Shown in pieces: positions 8,592 to 17,650 of a stretch of DNA of 64,000 nucleotides. The stretch spans positions 19,549 through 83,548 of the forward strand of contig CAJXOW010000004.1 in the NCBI GenBank assembly GCA_913057825.1, written 5' to 3'. Within the stretch, counting starts at the first letter, position 1. Each line of letters starts with the position of its first letter. The stretch is from an uncultured Balneolaceae bacterium (lineage in GTDB: Bacteria > Bacteroidota > Rhodothermia > Balneolales > Balneolaceae). A program made the translations under genes and the position numbers. Below the pieces are notes generated by a model. That model worked only from the letters and a program-made list of their open reading frames with translations, did not search any database and was not told the origin of the DNA.

Positions 8592-8784
8592 TTAAAAATC
8601 TACTTCCACTCTTAGATATCAATCTAAGAAACATCTAGAAGCTGGCAAAGAGTGGCATTTATCTTCCACATCGAAGCAGAAACATGAAAGTTTTTCATTC
8701 TTTTTTTGTAGGTCCTATCGCATGGTTTCTATTCGAATTTAACTCATAATCCAACTAAAAAATAGTTTCGGGAGGTTTAGCTTT

Positions 8785-9630
8785 ATGTTTTTTAATGAAC
8801 AAGGTAATCCGTCTGAATCTTCTATTGACCGTTTTAAATACCCTATACATGTTGTCACGCTTTTCCTTTTGTTGTGCACACCACTGTTGTTAATCAGCTG
8901 CAGCGACAATCCCGCGTCCACCGATAATAATGATGATAATAAGGTGAACAGGGAAGTAGCCTGGGAACAGACGCTCGAGTCTAACGCCAATAACTGGCTC
9001 ACCGACGAAGTCAGCGGTCCCACCGGTTGGTGCGGAGATATTGTACATCATACCTCCAACAACGGTCCCTATGAAGCCTCCAACGGATCCGGCTACGCAA
9101 TTGCAGAACATGGCGCGTGCAACGATTACTGGCAGGAAAACGGCTTTCCCAGCAGCGGTCCCTACGCCTTTTACGGGAAACGATTCGATCAATGGCCATC
9201 CGGCGGCTTTGCCCAGAGTTTGGATATCTTTCTCAATCCCGCCTGGGCGGCCGGTCCCGAAGGTTCTGTCTTCACGTTTTCCAATGCGTTTCGCTTACTG
9301 GATGGAGAATATCCGAACAATTTAAGATACGTATACATACCGGTTACGAAGAAAAACGGGAAAATGCGGGTGGCCGGAAATGAAATTTCCGGGAGAGGCT
9401 GGTATAACTTTCATGTTGATTTCACCGATAACGAAGGAAATCTCCAGGTCCAATTCACCTTGCGGCGAGATGGCAACCAACTGTTTACCGAGGAGCTGAC
9501 AGAAACGGCCATCAGCGAGGAAAAAACATCCTCTTTTGAGGCCAACAATATCGGCAACGGGTATGCCTGGTTTGTAGCTATTAATCCGAATCTCCGCATT
9601 CCCTTTGACGAACAAGAGCGACTTGAGTAA
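8785..9630 (+). CDS. Exported lipoprotein, unknown beta-rich domain
   Basis: 281 aa. A hydrophobic segment at 21-38 ends in the lipobox LLISC (C39), followed by a low-complexity Asp/Asn linker (STDNNDDNK). The rest is aromatic, predicted beta, with two Cys pairs possible. It contains QSLDIFLNPAWAAG, GWYNFHVDFTD and GNGYAWFVAI, a pattern like secreted all-beta sandwich domains seen in PEP-CTERM and actinobacterial exported proteins; no enzyme motif is visible. GGGAGG lies 10 bases before the ATG and supports this start. It is monocistronic, facing away from the minus-strand region. Function unknown. Confidence 0.85.
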   Translation: MFFNEQGNPSESSIDRFKYPIHVVTLFLLLCTPLLLISCSDNPASTDNNDDNKVNREVAWEQTLESNANNWLTDEVSGPTGWCGDIVHHTSNNGPYEASNGSGYAIAEHGACNDYWQENGFPSSGPYAFYGKRFDQWPSGGFAQSLDIFLNPAWAAGPEGSVFTFSNAFRLLDGEYPNNLRYVYIPVTKKNGKMRVAGNEISGRGWYNFHVDFTDNEGNLQVQFTLRRDGNQLFTEELTETAISEEKTSSFEANNIGNGYAWFVAINPNLRIPFDEQERLE

Positions 9631-9989
9631 GGTTTGTCTGCTGGTTTGTTGGCAAATTTAAAATCCCGAAATGTTTATTCATACTCCCTACATCCAGGGG
9701 ACTATCGAGCAAAAGGGCTTACTCAGGGGATACTCGTGGACCGGCGGGGGATAGTACCGTTTGCCAAGGCGCTACCAGATAACCGCTGAATACAAACGGG
9801 CATCCTGATATTTTATCCGGTCAGCTAAAGGGTAAGTGCTCACAAGTTCGATAGTTCCCCTGGCTTTAATGTTAAGACTGAATAACGCTAGTTTTGCAAA
9901 GTACGAGTATTTTAGTTCAGATTTTGAAACTTAATTAAAATACCCTCGACATGTGGATCGATAGCTCTATACATACATCCTTCAGTACC
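9631..9989. other. Gene-free stretch between two lipoprotein genes
   Basis: About 360 bases. A broken coding look (short frame from 9671 with a stop at about 9750) may be decayed sequence, but no family was recognised. Nothing else of note. Confidence 0.4.
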
Positions 9990-10487
9990 ATGCCCCTCAA
10001 ATATGTTGTGCTTATACTTTTGGGGTTAATGACAACTCTTGTAATTCAATGCAATGACTCTTCACCAACCGGTAATGATCCGAATCCTCCTCCAACTGCG
10101 CCAGATACGGTAGACTATTCACAAATAATGGGCGAATGGGAAGGAGCTCTACCCTATCAAAATCCAAGAGAGGATAATTATGAAAGTGATTCCCTATATT
10201 TTACACACTTTGAAATCACCAGAAAAAGAGCAGCTGTTGGCGACTCGGTTGGCATTACGAGATGGGATAACAGGGACGAATATTGCACTGGAACACTAAC
10301 GGCCCATACACCATCGGGGGATACTACCATGATTACAATATCAAACATTAATGCGCAATCTTCATCGGTATGCGGACACAGAACTGACTTGGACATGCCG
10401 CTTCAACATTTCAGCAATGAGAACCAGGAGTATATAAAGGTGCTTACTGACTCTATCGTGGCTCCTGGAAAATTATATCCCAAATAA
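9990..10487 (+). CDS. Small exported lipoprotein of unknown function
   Basis: 165 aa from the ATG at 9990. This start was chosen because it gives a compact signal peptide (MPLKYVVLIL...) ending in the lipobox LVIQC (C21); an in-frame ATG at 9951 would add 13 residues. No clear Shine-Dalgarno sequence is present at either. A Pro/Asn linker (NDPNPPPTAPD) follows the Cys. The body has IMGEWEGALPY, reminiscent of the start of lipocalin-like Bacteroidota lipoproteins, and two further Cys (EYC, SSVC) that could form a disulfide. Function unknown. Confidence 0.75.
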   Translation: MPLKYVVLILLGLMTTLVIQCNDSSPTGNDPNPPPTAPDTVDYSQIMGEWEGALPYQNPREDNYESDSLYFTHFEITRKRAAVGDSVGITRWDNRDEYCTGTLTAHTPSGDTTMITISNINAQSSSVCGHRTDLDMPLQHFSNENQEYIKVLTDSIVAPGKLYPK

Positions 10488-10538
10488 GTTCTTATTGAAA
10501 AATTCATCCAGAAAATCAGTATTACAATTAGTGGGCCT

Positions 10539-12869
10539 TTACCGTTCTTTCTGAACCACTATTCTAACTTCACGCCCGGCCAGATTCATGGTTTTGGTCT
10601 TAATCTCGGCCTTCTCCGATTTAACCAACTGTTCCAGCCGCTCCCGGGCTTGCTGGACGCGGGGCTGCAATTCCGGGTCGGCCTTCTTCCAGGCTTTAAT
10701 AAAACGGCGGTAGGCGGCAGCCGCTTTTTTAGGTTTGTTCATCTGTTCATATAGCCGTCCCAGCCGATCGTGGGTCAATGGATAGTGCCATGCCGCCACA
10801 TACCAGTCTTCAGCTTTTCCCAATTGTCCCATCTCACGATATAGATCCCCCCGCCAAATGGCTCCAAATAGAAATGCCGCATTAGCTCGACTCCAATGAT
10901 CGGCTGCTTCTTTAAGCTTCCCATTTCGCCATGCCGCATAACCTTTAAGCTCATTTTTTGTCATTTCTATCATATTATCGTAGCTCTGATCTCCCCAAAA
11001 ACTATCAGCTAATACCCGATAGTTGTTAGCCAATTTATTCAACTCATCCGCTTTACCCAGTTTTACGAGATCTATCCCTGCACAAATCAATGGTATAGGC
11101 GTTGGTTCAGCAGGGAAATTATCGACATCAAAACCGGAAGTGGTTATCGAATCAGGAATATTATAACCTACACTTAATTGAAGTGCATGATAACAAGACC
11201 ATTGTTGTCTGCCAGTATTGATTTGCCGGAAGTAGTTATAAGCCTGTTGGATCTTCCCGCGATTTAATGCATTTCTCACCAGCAAACGAGTCAAATTATC
11301 ATGGTCCGTATCTTTTCTTTTTCGGAGGATATGAAGAACTTCATCATAAACCTCAATCTCGTTGGGATGCGTGAATGAATATATAGGCTGAGGGAATTTC
11401 AACCTAACGGAAAGAGTATCCAGTTCTCGGCGAGCGCTTTGCTGTTGATCCGCGTTACCAAAAATCAGTTTCCAATAGGTTTGAAAGCGGGTCTTTTGAA
11501 TGCCATCCGGATGCTTTTCAATACGACGAGCGGCCAACGCGCTGTCGTGATGAAACGACATTGCCAGGGTGACCAGATGGGTGTAATAGGGGGCGACTCC
11601 CGGATCAAGTTGATTGGCTTTTTGAAACGCTTTATCCGCCTCGGGCCATCCACCCGGGACAAATCCATGATACAGAACTTCTCCATACAGATACCAAATT
11701 TGCGGATCATCCGGGTATTTATCGGTTAACTGACGCAGGGTATCAGAAACAGCTACATTCTTCCTTTGTGCCACAAATAAATGAAAAGCTTGAAGGCGGT
11801 TTCGCTCACGAGGCGATAAGCGTTGGGAAAGCTTCAAAGCGTTTTTTATTGAGGCAGTCGGCACCTCTCCTGTCCACCAGCGACTCAAGGCCAGGCGAAC
11901 ATAAGCGAGGGCAAAGGAGGTGTCCTCCCGAGTAGCTTCCCTAAAGTCCCGAACAGCCGCTTCGTATTTGCCGGCACGGTATTTTCGTTCGCCCGACAAA
12001 AAAGATTTGAGGGCGGAAAGTGAAGTGGTAGTCAGCTTGGCCAGGTTAACCGATGGCAAGGCTTCCCCACTCTTCTCCAGCATAACGCCCAACACCTGTC
12101 TTGTGAGGCTGTCGGCCAAATGGGAGACACGGTCCGTCGAACCCCGAACCTCGACCTGTCCCAGCTCTTTCCCCGATCCGGTAGCATGAACATCCGCTGC
12201 AAATCGCAATTCCTCTCCCATTTGTACTGCTGATCCGATGACGGCATAACCGGCTCCGACTTGTTGGGCCACCGTTAGCGCTTCATCCTTCGTTACACCA
12301 CTTCCTTTCTTTGTGTAGTTTTCCCAGCGTGCAAAGATTGTGCGATCGGCAATGGCACGAAAACCGGCCGCTCCATCCAGTCCGGTGCTGAGCATGGTGA
12401 CCATTCCGTCGCGCCATGTGTCGGCACCCGCCCCCGATACCTGGAAGGGAAGCACCGCCACGGTCCGTTCCCTAACCTCAGGTTCGGATGTACCACCGTC
12501 CGGCCAGAACCAATACCCGAGGGCCGCAATGATTAAAAACGCAGTCAGTGTCAGCAAAACGGGAGCCGTAGATTGCATGCTTTCAGCCTCGCGGTTCGGC
12601 GGAGGCTCGTCTGTATTCGGCGTTTTACGGATCCCTTCCGGGCTCATTTCAAAGGCCCAGGCCACCACCAGGGCGATAGGAAAGCCGATAATCAGGATAG
12701 CAAGGAAAAATTGATCGGCCCAGCCGGGCAGTTTCGTAGCGGGAATAAGCAGATCAACCGCCTGCATCCCGAAGAATCCCACCACGATGTAGGTAATGGC
12801 CACCTTGTAAACATTCCGGCGCCTGAGCTCACGAAAGAAGGTTTGTATGTGTCGAAAAAAGTGACTCAT
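10539..12869 (-). CDS. TolB-like/TPR membrane protein (paralogue 1)
   Basis: 776 aa. The N-terminal module FFRELRRRNVYKVA has two membrane spans at about 24-43 and 50-71 and the WAFEMSPEGIRKTP motif. A third span follows at about 102-121. Residues 135-270 form a divergent TolB-amino-terminal-like domain (TVAVLPFQVSGAGADTW...). The rest (about 280-750) is helical TPR repeats, the last ones ending WYVAAWHYPLTHDRLGRLYEQM. Such proteins are common in Bacteroidota and Gammaproteobacteria and are thought to be envelope-associated scaffolds or signal proteins; no enzymatic domain is present. It is a close paralogue of the plus-strand gene at 15272-17581 over its full length, and more distant from the gene at 12994-14871. 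Confidence 0.85.
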   Translation of the reverse strand: MSHFFRHIQTFFRELRRRNVYKVAITYIVVGFFGMQAVDLLIPATKLPGWADQFFLAILIIGFPIALVVAWAFEMSPEGIRKTPNTDEPPPNREAESMQSTAPVLLTLTAFLIIAALGYWFWPDGGTSEPEVRERTVAVLPFQVSGAGADTWRDGMVTMLSTGLDGAAGFRAIADRTIFARWENYTKKGSGVTKDEALTVAQQVGAGYAVIGSAVQMGEELRFAADVHATGSGKELGQVEVRGSTDRVSHLADSLTRQVLGVMLEKSGEALPSVNLAKLTTTSLSALKSFLSGERKYRAGKYEAAVRDFREATREDTSFALAYVRLALSRWWTGEVPTASIKNALKLSQRLSPRERNRLQAFHLFVAQRKNVAVSDTLRQLTDKYPDDPQIWYLYGEVLYHGFVPGGWPEADKAFQKANQLDPGVAPYYTHLVTLAMSFHHDSALAARRIEKHPDGIQKTRFQTYWKLIFGNADQQQSARRELDTLSVRLKFPQPIYSFTHPNEIEVYDEVLHILRKRKDTDHDNLTRLLVRNALNRGKIQQAYNYFRQINTGRQQWSCYHALQLSVGYNIPDSITTSGFDVDNFPAEPTPIPLICAGIDLVKLGKADELNKLANNYRVLADSFWGDQSYDNMIEMTKNELKGYAAWRNGKLKEAADHWSRANAAFLFGAIWRGDLYREMGQLGKAEDWYVAAWHYPLTHDRLGRLYEQMNKPKKAAAAYRRFIKAWKKADPELQPRVQQARERLEQLVKSEKAEIKTKTMNLAGREVRIVVQKER

Positions 12870-12993
12870 TGATGGAGCTTTGTTCTATACTTCAACATGT
12901 TTACTTCTATGACTGGCTCAATTTATCCAGGAGTTGGGTTAATCGATTTATCATTGACTTTAGCTACGACATTTTTGATCCATGAGAACGAAT

Positions 12994-14871
12994 TCATTCA
13001 GTTCCTGCCCCCTCTGATGCATAACCAACTGCAGCCTCTTGAACTACCCTATGAACATCACGGTTAACAAGGATATAGGGCTCAACCTTTACACCGGCTT
13101 CATTGAGCCGTTCATAAAAATTGGGAATAGCGGATTTGGCAAATGGAATTATTCCTCCCATGATATGGGTTAATTCCATCAGTTGCTGCGGCCCCAATTG
13201 GGAACTATCCACCTCGCGTGCGATCCGGTTGGCCTGCTCATTGTTGCCGGCTGCAAAATGGGCCAAGCCTCTTTCCAGTTTCAAATTGTAGTCAGTTTCT
13301 TTGATCCCGGGTACTTCATTACCTTTAAATCCCTCCACAAGAGATGGCCATTGAGGAACGACGCGCTGTTCCAGGGATTTTGCCTCTTCGATACGCCCAG
13401 CATCCAATAAGGCAAACAACTTTTTATACAACATCGCACTTACATTACGCATTCTAATCTTATCATATATCTTCAACGCTGTATCCTTACGGCCCAGCAT
13501 GAAATACGAGTTTGCCAGCCTGACTCGCATCGACTTACTGTTGGGGTCTCGCTTGATAGTCCGTTTCAGAAGTGAGCTAGCAAATTGCGCATGTCCAGTG
13601 ATCACTAATAAATTGTGCTCCCAGCTGCAACAGGAGCGGACGTACTTACGCTGAAGCTTTTCGTCTTTTTTAAGTTTACGTATGAGATGATCCACAGAAC
13701 TCCAATCATCTGAAAAATAGGTCCGTACCAATCGATACTTGAACTGCAGGCCCGTCGTATCCGAATGGCGGATCGCCTTGTTCAGATCCTTGAGCATCAA
13801 TTCATGAGCTTTTTCATTGGACAGCGAATCCGAAGGCGGCGATAGCAAACCGCTGATCATATGATAGAAAGCATCACTGTGATTAAAATGGGCCGCTGCA
13901 AAACCGGGATCCATCGACGTCGCTTTTTCAAACCACGTATTCGCTTTCCATAATAAGTCGATATCCTCTCCTGATCCATGCGCCTTCCCATATAGCTCCA
14001 TCCCCTTCAGATATGCCTCATACGCCCGGACATTACGCGTCCCGAACATGAACATTTTGCGGCGCTTGTCCTCGTTTAAATACACATCCAACGCCGAGGC
14101 AATACTTTCGGCAATATCTTCCTGAATGGCAAATACCGAGTCAACGTGGCGGTCATAGGTCTTTGACCACAGGTGCGACCGATCTTCGGCGCGAATCAAC
14201 TGGACAGTGACTCGCAAGTCATCTTTATGGCGGCGGACCGACCCCTCGACAATGTGATTTACATTCAGCGTATCCGCAATCTGATGCAGCGGCACATCCT
14301 TATCGCGATAATAAAAGGAGGAGTTTTTGGCAGTCACTTTTAATCCGGGCAGACGCGCCAGGCTGTTCAGCAGTTCCTCAGCCAACCCATCGGCAAACCA
14401 TTGCTGATCTTTATCCGGTGAATAATCGTCAAACGGCAAGACGGCCACCGACGGTTGCTGTTCCACCGTATTTGCTTGGCTACCAGAGGTATTGGAAGTA
14501 TGGTAGGTCCCCGCCCACCAGATACGCTCGGCCGCCAACAACACCACCGCAAGGCTAAGAAGCCCGATGATCCAGTAGTTTAGCGACCGACCCGTTTCAT
14601 GGCTGATCGATGCTTCTTCCGGTACGTCACGAGTGCGCTGAATGCCCTCCGGAGTGATTTCAAACGCCCAGGCAAAGACCAGAGCGATTGGAAAACCGAT
14701 TAAAACAAGCAGAATCACGAATTTGGTCGTCCATTCCGGCATCTCCAGGACCGGAAATACGTTGGTTGCAACCTGGATAATAATCCAGCCCGTCAGGCCA
14801 TAGGTAACCGCCACCTTATAAATATTACGACGTTTTAGCTCCCTGAAAAAGTTTTTTAATCTTTTATAAAT
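12994..14871 (-). CDS. TolB-like/TPR membrane protein (paralogue 2), probable ATT start
   Basis: 625 aa if translation begins at the ATT codon at 14871, or 606 aa from the GTG at 14814. The ATT start is preferred because residues 2-20 (YKRLKNFFRELKRRNIYKV) are the conserved beginning seen in the other paralogues. A GGGGGA block lies in the right place upstream, and no ATG/GTG/TTG occurs in frame before that module after the upstream TAA. Two spans lie at about 25-44 and 50-71, a third at about 103-122. The TolB-N domain (about 145-265) is canonical: PSVAVLPFDDYSPDKD, FADGLAEELLNSLARLPGLKV, HIVEGSVRRHKDDLRVTVQL. TPR repeats follow. If ATT is not used, the protein lacks the start of its membrane module and the gene may be impaired. 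Confidence 0.8.
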   Translation of the reverse strand: MYKRLKNFFRELKRRNIYKVAVTYGLTGWIIIQVATNVFPVLEMPEWTTKFVILLVLIGFPIALVFAWAFEITPEGIQRTRDVPEEASISHETGRSLNYWIIGLLSLAVVLLAAERIWWAGTYHTSNTSGSQANTVEQQPSVAVLPFDDYSPDKDQQWFADGLAEELLNSLARLPGLKVTAKNSSFYYRDKDVPLHQIADTLNVNHIVEGSVRRHKDDLRVTVQLIRAEDRSHLWSKTYDRHVDSVFAIQEDIAESIASALDVYLNEDKRRKMFMFGTRNVRAYEAYLKGMELYGKAHGSGEDIDLLWKANTWFEKATSMDPGFAAAHFNHSDAFYHMISGLLSPPSDSLSNEKAHELMLKDLNKAIRHSDTTGLQFKYRLVRTYFSDDWSSVDHLIRKLKKDEKLQRKYVRSCCSWEHNLLVITGHAQFASSLLKRTIKRDPNSKSMRVRLANSYFMLGRKDTALKIYDKIRMRNVSAMLYKKLFALLDAGRIEEAKSLEQRVVPQWPSLVEGFKGNEVPGIKETDYNLKLERGLAHFAAGNNEQANRIAREVDSSQLGPQQLMELTHIMGGIIPFAKSAIPNFYERLNEAGVKVEPYILVNRDVHRVVQEAAVGYASEGAGTE

Positions 14872-15271
14872 GGAAATTCCCCCGTATCTAAAATAACCAG
14901 TTAGCCTTTAACCTATTCCCCATTCATTTCCTCATTATTTAATAGTAAGATAAATTTATTCTTTTGCAAATACGGCATGGAAACTTGTTCATATTCTCCT
15001 TGTGCCCTGGAATTCGATAGGGCTTTTCACTAATCTGCTGACACCTAGCAAAATGAATTCCCATGAAGTGAATAATCTGTCTCAACCCGACGGCTGCCGG
15101 TATTCTCGTTACGGTAGGTGAGTCCGGTCGACCCCTCCTCTATGACAGCCTTTGAATTAATCTACTTTTCATTTGATATACTTCTGGCACCATCTATTTT
15201 ACATTAAAGGAAGGTAACAGGTAAATTACAAACAGCCAGAGGATTACGGGTCACTAAACAGAGGATGAGAT
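14872..15271. other. Divergent intergenic region
   Basis: 400 bases between the oppositely oriented TolB/TPR genes; it must hold both promoters. Mixed composition with an AT-rich part near 14930-14970. No RNA gene or hairpin recognised. Confidence 0.5.
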
Positions 15272-17581
15272 ATGGGGAACCTCCTCCGACAGATAAATAC
15301 TTTTTTTGCCGAACTGCGACGCCGCAACGTCTACCGAGTTGCCGGAACGTATCTTGTAGTTTCTTTCTTTGCCCTTCAGGTAGTGGATTTACTCATTCCC
15401 GCGACCAAACTACCGTCATGGATTAATGGATTACTGCTGGCCATTTTGATTGTCGGGTTTCCTATAGTTCTTTTCATTACTTGGGCTTTTGAGGTAAGTC
15501 CGGAGGGGATCCGACGCACGCCTTCAGCGGATAGCGAACCTGTCCCGGAAGAAAGAAAAGAAACTTTTCCGAATGCGATGTACTTGACCATAGGCTTGGC
15601 GATTCTGGGTATCCTGATGGCCGGATATTGGTATTGGCCAGCCGATAAAGTCCAAAAACCCGTCATACAAAAAAAATCGATCGCCGTTCTACCCTTCCAA
15701 GTCTCCGGATCGGGTGCCGATACCTGGCGCGACGGAATGGTCACGATGCTCAGCACAGGCCTGGATGGGGCAGCGGAATTGCGAGCGATTGCCGACCGAA
15801 CTATTTTTGCGGCCCTGCAAAAACTTGGATCGGAACAAAAGGCCATCAACAGTAATAAGGCTATAGAAATAGCCCGCAATCTCGGGGCTAGCTATGCAGT
15901 GGTCGGTTCGGCCGTCAAACTGTCAGACAAGATCCGCTTCGTTGCCGAAGTGCACGCAACTACCTCCGATCAGAAACTCGGCCAAGCTCGCGTGGAGGGT
16001 GCTTCGGATAACGTTCCTCAACTCGCCGACCGGTTGACTCGCCGGCTACTGGAAATTCTGCTTGAAAAAAGCGGCCAATCCATTCCCTCAATAAACTTAC
16101 CTGAACTTACGACCTCGTCTCTTCCCGCTCTCAAGGCGTTTTTGAAAGGCGAACAACTCTACCGGTCCGGCGACTATAAGCAATCAATTGAAAATTACAA
16201 AACGGCCATACGCCAGGACAGTTCCTTCGCTCTACCGTATATTCGACTTTATGACGTTAAAGGATGGGTGGAAAGTGATTATGGTGAAAAATACTTGGAA
16301 AAAGCGTATCAACTAATCGATCGCCTTCCCCGCCGCGAACACCGGGTCATCCGTGCGTTATATCTTCGAAATCAAGGATACTTTGGTAAAGCTGCCGATT
16401 CACTACGCCATTTAACCCGAGAGTACCCGGACGATCCGTGGGTCTGGTATCGATATGGAGAAATTTGCAGACATCTTCATATCTCCCACCGCTATTCCGA
16501 AATGGACCAGGCATTCAAAAAAGCGATATCCCTAGATCCCGGGGCAGCTTCCTACTATATCCACTACGTAGAATTGGCCATGTCCTACCATCACGACAGC
16601 CTTATGACGGCCCGACGACTTGCTACAGACCCAAATGCTATCCACTACAGTAAAAAATATCACCAAACGGCCAGTAAATTGATTTTTGGCCGTCCGTCAC
16701 AGCAAGAAAAAATCATAGCCTCCCTGGATACGATGACCATTGATAATAATCCCCCCCACTTTGAATATCTTTTTAGATATACCATGCTTTCTCCCACGGA
16801 CCTTGACTTGGCTGAGCAAGTTATTCAGCAAATTCTAAACATAGATGGAATTACAGATAAATATCGAAATACTCAGCAAACACGAATGATCTTTCTTGCT
16901 TATCCACAGGGGCGGTTGCGAGATTCCTACAGGCGAATCAAGGAGTATGATGCGCCCGTATTCAGAAAGTGTATAAGTGCTTATTCAATGAGTTTAGGTT
17001 ATGCATCGATGGAGAAATTTGTCATGAAAGATTCCCTAAAACTAGATCCCATGGTCTCTGATATTTCAAAGGACAGAATATATGAACTTTTTTGCCGGGG
17101 GATCCAACGTATCGAACAAAATCCAAATGCAAATCTTTCAAATCTAACAGCACACCTTCGAGATATCTTAAAAAAACAGGAAAACAGAAAAGGGTATTTG
17201 CATGGAATTATTAATGAACTAAAGGGATACCAGGCCTGGAAGCAAGGAGACCATGAAGAAGCCGCTGGATTATGGGAAAATGCATCTTATTCTTATGATG
17301 TCGGAGCCATCTGGCGAGGTGAGCTTTATCGGCAAATGGGCAAGCTGGAAAAGGCTGAAGGATGGTATCGGGCGGCATGGTCGCATCCGGTAGCCCATGA
17401 GCGACTCGGCTTGCTCTATGAACAGATGAACAAACCCCAAAAAGCAGCCGCCGCCTACCGTCGTTTTCTAGAAGCCTGGAAAGACGCCGATCCGGAGCAG
17501 AAACCCCTCGTCGAGCAAACCCGTAAACGACTTGAAAAATTGATTAAATCGGAAAATATGGTTAAAAGGAAAGTCCTGTAA
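15272..17581 (+). CDS. TolB-like/TPR membrane protein (paralogue 3)
   Basis: 769 aa with the same plan as the protein at 10539-12869: FFAELRRRNVYRVA, spans at about 24-43, 50-71 and 104-121, the divergent TolB-like domain (IAVLPFQVSGSGADTW from about 137) and TPR repeats. The C-termini also match (GAIWRGELYRQMGKLEKAE, then LYEQMNKPQKAAAAYRRF). The ATG at 15272 has AGAGGATGAG upstream. It is oriented opposite to paralogues 1 and 2, so paralogues 1 and 3 form a long inverted pair. Role unknown; the family suggests protein-protein scaffolding at the inner membrane with the TPR part outside. Confidence 0.85.
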   Translation: MGNLLRQINTFFAELRRRNVYRVAGTYLVVSFFALQVVDLLIPATKLPSWINGLLLAILIVGFPIVLFITWAFEVSPEGIRRTPSADSEPVPEERKETFPNAMYLTIGLAILGILMAGYWYWPADKVQKPVIQKKSIAVLPFQVSGSGADTWRDGMVTMLSTGLDGAAELRAIADRTIFAALQKLGSEQKAINSNKAIEIARNLGASYAVVGSAVKLSDKIRFVAEVHATTSDQKLGQARVEGASDNVPQLADRLTRRLLEILLEKSGQSIPSINLPELTTSSLPALKAFLKGEQLYRSGDYKQSIENYKTAIRQDSSFALPYIRLYDVKGWVESDYGEKYLEKAYQLIDRLPRREHRVIRALYLRNQGYFGKAADSLRHLTREYPDDPWVWYRYGEICRHLHISHRYSEMDQAFKKAISLDPGAASYYIHYVELAMSYHHDSLMTARRLATDPNAIHYSKKYHQTASKLIFGRPSQQEKIIASLDTMTIDNNPPHFEYLFRYTMLSPTDLDLAEQVIQQILNIDGITDKYRNTQQTRMIFLAYPQGRLRDSYRRIKEYDAPVFRKCISAYSMSLGYASMEKFVMKDSLKLDPMVSDISKDRIYELFCRGIQRIEQNPNANLSNLTAHLRDILKKQENRKGYLHGIINELKGYQAWKQGDHEEAAGLWENASYSYDVGAIWRGELYRQMGKLEKAEGWYRAAWSHPVAHERLGLLYEQMNKPQKAAAAYRRFLEAWKDADPEQKPLVEQTRKRLEKLIKSENMVKRKVL

Positions 17582-17650
17582 AGCTTAAAACTGGATCTGC
17601 ACGACACTCCACCCGGGACAAAAAATGTGGGGGCGGATTTCATTTTGAAT

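Noticed and set aside
8785..9630. Considered as a known glycan-binding or glycosidase domain
   Set aside because: No catalytic acid pair and no CBM signature visible; kept as unknown lipoprotein.
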